64,000 nucleotides of DNA from Pseudomonas helleri (lineage in GTDB: Bacteria > Pseudomonadota > Gammaproteobacteria > Pseudomonadales > Pseudomonadaceae): contig NZ_JYLD01000014.1 in NCBI RefSeq assembly GCF_001043025.1, forward strand, positions 62,001 through 126,000, read 5' to 3'. Position 1 is the first letter of the stretch. Each line of letters starts with the position of its first letter. This document shows positions 60,620 through 64,000 of this stretch, one piece after another. Made by a program: the position numbers and the translations under genes. Under the pieces are notes generated by a model. That model saw only the letters and a program-made list of their open reading frames with translations. It made no database searches and was not told the DNA's origin.

Positions 60620-61807
60620 ATGAAACAAATGACACCCGATAGTGAATATATAAACCGCGAGCGTATTAATAAAACAGCCATTAATGAACCCCCACCCTTC
60701 TTCGAAGCCCTCAACAGTCCGGAGGCGCGATTATTCTTAACAGCCGAAGACATGAAGCTCATTAAAGAGTATGTTCACACCGCTAAAAAACTGCCTAAAA
60801 CCCTGCCAGACATACATGAAAAACTTGGCAAACTTGAAACAGCCGAATTTAGCACCCTTGAGCTGTTAACCATTCATGAGAGCATTCACCGGCACGCGCT
60901 GCTCTGGCCCGATATAGAGACAGGATTATTTGCCTCGGGTGAGCGCCTGAAAGTGTTTTCATATAACCTGACCACCTTCATGACCCGCCTGTCTGACACC
61001 ATTTCCCAAATGCCTATTGTTGAAAAGATTGAAAAGTTTGAGAGCACCTCAATCGAACATTTGCCGCCCATTCCCTTTGACCCCGTAGACGAAAAAGTCC
61101 ATAAGACTCTCGGCAGTACATTTGACGACCTTAAAATAAGCATCGCAAAGGCATCCAGTGAGACCGACAACCTGCACAAAGAGATCACCTCGTTTAATAA
61201 TAAACTTGCGCAACACTTGATTCCTCTTGTCGAACGCAGCATCAATACATTGAGTAAAGTGTCCAGCGCCGATCACGCCAATCGGTTAATGTTGCGCTTG
61301 AACGAAGCACGGGAAACACACAAACAAAAAAATAACGAAAAGACCAAACTCTTGGCGTTCGACATTAGCAAGATCGGACTGTCCGCTGCCAACCCACTTA
61401 GCCTCTTAATAAACTTTCTTAATGGCCCCGCTTTGTTAAGCCCTGAGCTGATAGACGTCATACACCACGTGGGGAAACTGAACCGGGAGATCACCCAACT
61501 CGAAAGCGAGCTCCTCGCCACCGAAGGTATTCCAAAGCTGGTTACGGAACACAGCCTGTCTCTGCGTACGTTGGAGACCGCCATGGGTGGCGCGGCAGAA
61601 GCCACCGAAAAGCTAAAAAAAGTATGGGCAACCATCATTGCCCATATCGAAACCTCAGCGACTGACTTCAAGCTGATTAAAACCGGTCAGGCATTAATCT
61701 CTTTTCAAGCCAATATCGATCGCACCATCGCGCCCTGGAAAGAAGTCAACCTGACCGTTAGCGCATTGCTGGATGTTTTATACACCGCCAATCAATCAAA
61801 CCCTTAA
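60620..61807 (+). CDS. Alpha-xenorhabdolysin-type binary cytotoxin subunit A (XaxA/YaxA-like)
   Basis: 395 residues, close to XaxA/YaxA (about 405-410). Nearly all helix, with long amphipathic stretches and a more hydrophobic part (IGLSAANPLSLLINFLNGPALLSPELIDVIHHVG, about 250-290), which fits the hydrophobic foot that enters the membrane with the B subunit. No signal peptide. Known members form helical pores with subunit B in insect, blood or macrophage cells. Low GC against its flanks points to transfer. Followed after 15 bases by the B gene. Confidence 0.82.
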   Translation: MKQMTPDSEYINRERINKTAINEPPPFFEALNSPEARLFLTAEDMKLIKEYVHTAKKLPKTLPDIHEKLGKLETAEFSTLELLTIHESIHRHALLWPDIETGLFASGERLKVFSYNLTTFMTRLSDTISQMPIVEKIEKFESTSIEHLPPIPFDPVDEKVHKTLGSTFDDLKISIAKASSETDNLHKEITSFNNKLAQHLIPLVERSINTLSKVSSADHANRLMLRLNEARETHKQKNNEKTKLLAFDISKIGLSAANPLSLLINFLNGPALLSPELIDVIHHVGKLNREITQLESELLATEGIPKLVTEHSLSLRTLETAMGGAAEATEKLKKVWATIIAHIETSATDFKLIKTGQALISFQANIDRTIAPWKEVNLTVSALLDVLYTANQSNP

Positions 61808-61822
61808 GCAAGGATGTTTACT

Positions 61823-62812
61823 GTGACTGACTTCCCCTTAATCAATATTGCGCTTATCAAGAACAATAAAAAAAACATCAATGCCTTGGCAGGCCGTCTG
61901 GAACTTTCATTTAACAGCGCTCTGGGCTCAAAGGTCCAGCGCCTGGATAAAGCGATTAACGCAGCCCACGAGACACTGCTCACTCACACAGTGAAAATAG
62001 CCGTACGGTTAACCGACAAAAATTACATCCGTTTACGGCCAATGATCCTAGAGATAGAAAACAGCCCGTCACTGGGCGACGAACAAAAAAAACAATCGAT
62101 CGCAGCACTGGAATACGATTACCTGACCAGCCAAAAAGAATCGCACCGTGTCATCGCCCAATTGCTCCTGGCCATGGAGAACACACAAAATGACCTCGAT
62201 GATATCAAACTGTCTGAGCTGGACTTGCGCGTACCGCACTCGATGACCGAGGACATTAACACCAAGCTTGAAAATAACAAGTTACGCCAACAACAGCTGA
62301 ACGTTGACTTGCAAACCCTGAGCACTGCCATTCATTTAATTGACGACAAAAATATTGCCGATTACCTGGCGGACTGGATCCCCAGCGAAGAAACCATTAA
62401 CGCTGTCAGTTTTTCAGCGTCAAAAGTCGAAATCCTCAAACAAGCACTCATTCTGCTGAAAAAGTACTTGAGCTATATTTCCGAGCATTTGAACTATCTA
62501 AAAATGATCGAAGCCCGAAACGTATTAAGGCTTGAGATCCAGAAATGCCGAGACCATGAATCCGTACTGATCGAGTTACAAAAAAAACACGCCGCCGTCA
62601 CCCAGGCGCTGAATGAGGCCGAAACCTTAAACGTTTTAAAAAACGATTACCACACGCAAGCGACAAACGTTACCCGTCGGATAGAGCACTATATGGGCAA
62701 GGTTAACTTTGACGGCCCGTTATCATCCGACAACGTCGACGCTATTAAAGATGAAATGCAGCAACTCGAAGCGTTCTTGAAACCGCTCACGTCGATCAGG
62801 CTACCCAAATAA
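61823..62812 (+). CDS. Alpha-xenorhabdolysin-type binary cytotoxin subunit B (XaxB/YaxB-like)
   Basis: About 329 residues from GTG 61823 (AAGGA 8 bases upstream); ATG 61814 is in frame but overlaps that ribosome site. Almost wholly helical coiled-coil sequence, with a hydrophobic hairpin-like part (ILKQALILLKKYLSYISEHLNYLKMIEA) near 210-240. Length and order after the A gene match XaxB/YaxB (about 340-350). The B subunit makes the membrane-spanning part of the pore in the known toxins. Confidence 0.8.
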   Translation: MTDFPLINIALIKNNKKNINALAGRLELSFNSALGSKVQRLDKAINAAHETLLTHTVKIAVRLTDKNYIRLRPMILEIENSPSLGDEQKKQSIAALEYDYLTSQKESHRVIAQLLLAMENTQNDLDDIKLSELDLRVPHSMTEDINTKLENNKLRQQQLNVDLQTLSTAIHLIDDKNIADYLADWIPSEETINAVSFSASKVEILKQALILLKKYLSYISEHLNYLKMIEARNVLRLEIQKCRDHESVLIELQKKHAAVTQALNEAETLNVLKNDYHTQATNVTRRIEHYMGKVNFDGPLSSDNVDAIKDEMQQLEAFLKPLTSIRLPK

Positions 62813-62895
62813 GCAAGGCCTGCTCAGGTTAATAGCGGACAAGGCAGCGTGTGCTGGTGCTACCTGCCTTGCCCGCCTCTGTGATGCGCGCCGAC

Positions 62896-63198
62896 TCAGA
62901 CTTGCCCGAGGGTTCGCTCAATCACATCGACCGTGGCGCTGACTTGCTCTTGATAACGGTCGAGTTCCTGTTTGTGGCTCAGTTGCAATTCAATCTGTTG
63001 TGAGCACAGATTCAATGCGGCCAAAACCAGCAATTTGTCCCCGATCAAGCTCGGGTACTTTCTTTTCGTTTCGGCCAGGGCAGCTTTCAACATGACCGTG
63101 GCGGCCAGCAGCGTTTGTTTCTCGCCTTCCGGTGCCTTGATCGTGTAGTCGTTCCCCAAAATCGAGACGACATTTACACCGTCTCTGTCCGCGCTCAT
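62896..63198 (-). CDS. ZapA-family cell-division protein, probable paralogue
   Basis: 100 residues. The ZapA pattern is visible (VNVVSILGNDYTIKAPEGE, KLLVLAALNLCSQQIEL, where canonical ZapA has VMAALNI), with a C-terminal coiled coil (ELDRYQEQVSATVDVIERTL). ZapA binds FtsZ and bundles its filaments. The usual neighbours (6S RNA and the 5-formyl-THF cyclo-ligase downstream, ygfB-pepP-ubiH upstream) are absent, and the sequence is diverged, so this may be a second copy. It overlaps its partner by 4 bases. Confidence 0.72.
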   Translation of the reverse strand: MSADRDGVNVVSILGNDYTIKAPEGEKQTLLAATVMLKAALAETKRKYPSLIGDKLLVLAALNLCSQQIELQLSHKQELDRYQEQVSATVDVIERTLGQV

Positions 63199-63425
63199 GC
63201 GTTGACAGGGCTCACGCTCGCGCGCTCAACCAGGGCTTGAATGCGTGCAGCGGTAGCGCCTTGCTTCTCTTCGGCTTCCATCAGCGACAGTTGCAGGCTT
63301 TCGTTTTCATCTTTGGCCTGGGCCAGTTCAGCGTTCAGCTGAGTGTTGGCGTCCAGCAGTTCTTGTTTTTGCTGAACCAGGTCACTGACCAGTTGTTCCA
63401 GTTTGCTAAGGGATGACTCGATCAT
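63195..63425 (-). CDS. Small coiled-coil protein paired with the ZapA-like gene (TIGR02449/ZapB-like)
   Basis: 76 residues, a near-continuous coiled coil (SLSKLEQLVSDLVQQKQELLDANTQLNAELAQAKDENESLQL). A small coiled-coil gene before zapA is usual in gammaproteobacteria. Its stop overlaps the next start (ATGA). It may tether or brace the ZapA-like protein; this is inference. Confidence 0.7.
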   Translation of the reverse strand: MIESSLSKLEQLVSDLVQQKQELLDANTQLNAELAQAKDENESLQLSLMEAEEKQGATAARIQALVERASVSPVNA

Positions 63426-63450
63426 GGTGGTGTTCTCAAGCAGTTTTCAG

Positions 63451-63513
63451 AGGGCGCGTACGATAAAGAAAAGTCAGCCGCTAAGCTAGCGAAGACCTGC
63501 CTTTACGCGCCCT
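63451..63513. promoter_or_regulatory. Nested inverted repeat in the 5' region of the ZapA-like operon
   Basis: AGGGCGCGTA (63451-63460) faces TACGCGCCCT (63504-63513); inside it CGCTA-AGC-TAGCG (63479-63491) forms a second hairpin. It lies 26 bases before the start, so it would fold in the leader. Function unknown. Confidence 0.45.
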
Positions 63514-63550
63514 AAAGACTGCGGTTTGCAACCTTTGTTCCCGAGAACTC

Positions 63551-63622
63551 TGTAGGAGCTGCCGAAGGCTGCGATCTTTTGATCTTAAAAGATCGCAGCC
63601 ATCGTGCCTCGGCAGCTCCTAC
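63551..63622. repeat. REP/REPIN palindrome, class III
   Basis: TGTAGGAGCTGCCGAAGGCT to GCCTCGGCAGCTCCTACG around a GATCTTTTGATC centre. Related to the element at 13431. Confidence 0.87.
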
Positions 63623-63637
63623 GCCGGCAGGCCAATT

Positions 63638-64000
63638 TCAGAATTCGATGCGCACATCGCCTTTGGGCACGCTGCAGCACGACAAGATGTAGCCTTCTGC
63701 CACGTCATCGTCGGTGATGCCGCCGTTGTGTTCCATCTCTACTTCACCGCCCAATTTGAGCACTTTGCAGGTGCCGCAAATGCCCATGCCGCAGGCTTTG
63801 GGGATCATCAGGCCAAGCTTGGCTGCGGCTGCGTGCACGGTTTCAGCCGGGCCCACGCGAATGCTCTTGCCCGACGCGGTGAATTCCACCTGGTTGAGGT
63901 CGGCCACGTCCAGCTCCGGCGCATCGGCCGCTTGCTCGGCTTGTTCGATGGCGTCTGCCCGCACCTCGGGTGGCGTCGCACCAAACGATTCTTCGTGGTA
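63638..64000 (-). CDS. gbcB: Glycine betaine demethylase subunit GbcB, C-terminal ferredoxin domain (5' part outside window)
   Basis: The visible 120 residues run YHEESFGATPPE... to GDVRIEF. They hold a plant-type [2Fe-2S] domain: CGMGICGTC with the fourth Cys in LSCCS. In GbcB an FAD/NAD reductase precedes this domain and passes electrons to the Rieske oxygenase GbcA, which removes one methyl of glycine betaine. The product, dimethylglycine, leads to sarcosine and so to the soxBDAG genes of this window. The context supports gbcB over other ferredoxin reductases. Confidence 0.85.
   Translation of the reverse strand, partial: YHEESFGATPPEVRADAIEQAEQAADAPELDVADLNQVEFTASGKSIRVGPAETVHAAAAKLGLMIPKACGMGICGTCKVLKLGGEVEMEHNGGITDDDVAEGYILSCCSVPKGDVRIEF

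Noticed and set aside
62813..62895. 6S RNA (ssrS) expected downstream of zapA
   Set aside because: Only 83 bases are available and they lack the long 6S-type stem; no 6S RNA seen.
1..64000. CRISPR array
   Set aside because: The regular palindromes are dispersed single REP/REPIN elements, not clustered repeats with spacers.
1..64000. tRNA or rRNA genes
   Set aside because: No cloverleaf-like or rRNA-like sequence recognised in any gap.

Overview
The window is Pseudomonas chromosome, most likely from the P. fluorescens lineage. It has high GC, pqqF upstream of pqqA, a davB-davA lysine pathway pair, a bioBFHCD operon, a glyA-soxBDAG-purU-fdhA-gbcB one-carbon cluster, and at least 18 REP/REPIN-type palindromes of three sequence classes between genes. 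I name no species.

Layout. 0-2.8 kb: the end of a probable Lrp/AsnC regulator, then davB-davA (lysine to 5-aminovalerate). 2.9-13.4 kb: the pqq locus (pqqF, a 24-residue pqqA ending in an intrinsic terminator that can act as an attenuator, pqqBCDE, an S9 peptidase), a 54-residue Pmp3 membrane peptide, a class III aminotransferase and a divergent LysR gene. 13.8-17.6 kb: two leftward acyl-CoA dehydrogenases. 17.8-22.4 kb: leftward biotin operon, with a BirA-type operator overlapping the start of divergent comF. 23.3-34.1 kb: modE, phoX, srkA, rarD, glcB, a receiver-only response regulator, a cNMP/CBS/nucleotidyltransferase protein and a DnaQ-like exonuclease. 34.3-39.7 kb: iron uptake island (FecI-type sigma, FecR, TonB-dependent receptor, PepSY protein, small membrane protein) with two Fur-box-like sites.

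39.8-51.5 kb is the accessory heart of the window. Five short, same-strand proteins of 312-357 residues share one RHS-associated core like the end of TccC insecticidal toxins, but each has a different C-terminal tip. One tip has a His/Cys pair 45 residues apart as in C80 cysteine proteases, one has three PPxY motifs, one is proline- and RS-rich, and two are unrecognised. Four of the five carry a related inverted repeat 64-69 bases before the start codon; the fifth lies 2 bases behind the fourth. Two of them sit in a tandem duplication that also copied the 3' part of a sigma/anti-sigma pair, a structured leader and a small gene, and then decayed by deletions and a frameshift. The array lies among housekeeping genes (protease, acyltransferase, fdhA) and separates fdhA from purU.

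51.5-59.0 kb: purU, soxG-A-D-B and glyA, all leftward (sarcosine and formyl-folate metabolism). 59.3 kb: ltaE. 60.6-62.8 kb: an AT-rich pair matching the alpha-xenorhabdolysin binary pore-forming toxins (XaxA/XaxB). 62.9-63.4 kb: a ZapA-family protein and a coiled-coil partner outside their usual neighbourhood. The window ends in the ferredoxin domain of gbcB. The RHS array and XaxAB together suggest a lineage that meets eukaryotic hosts or predators.
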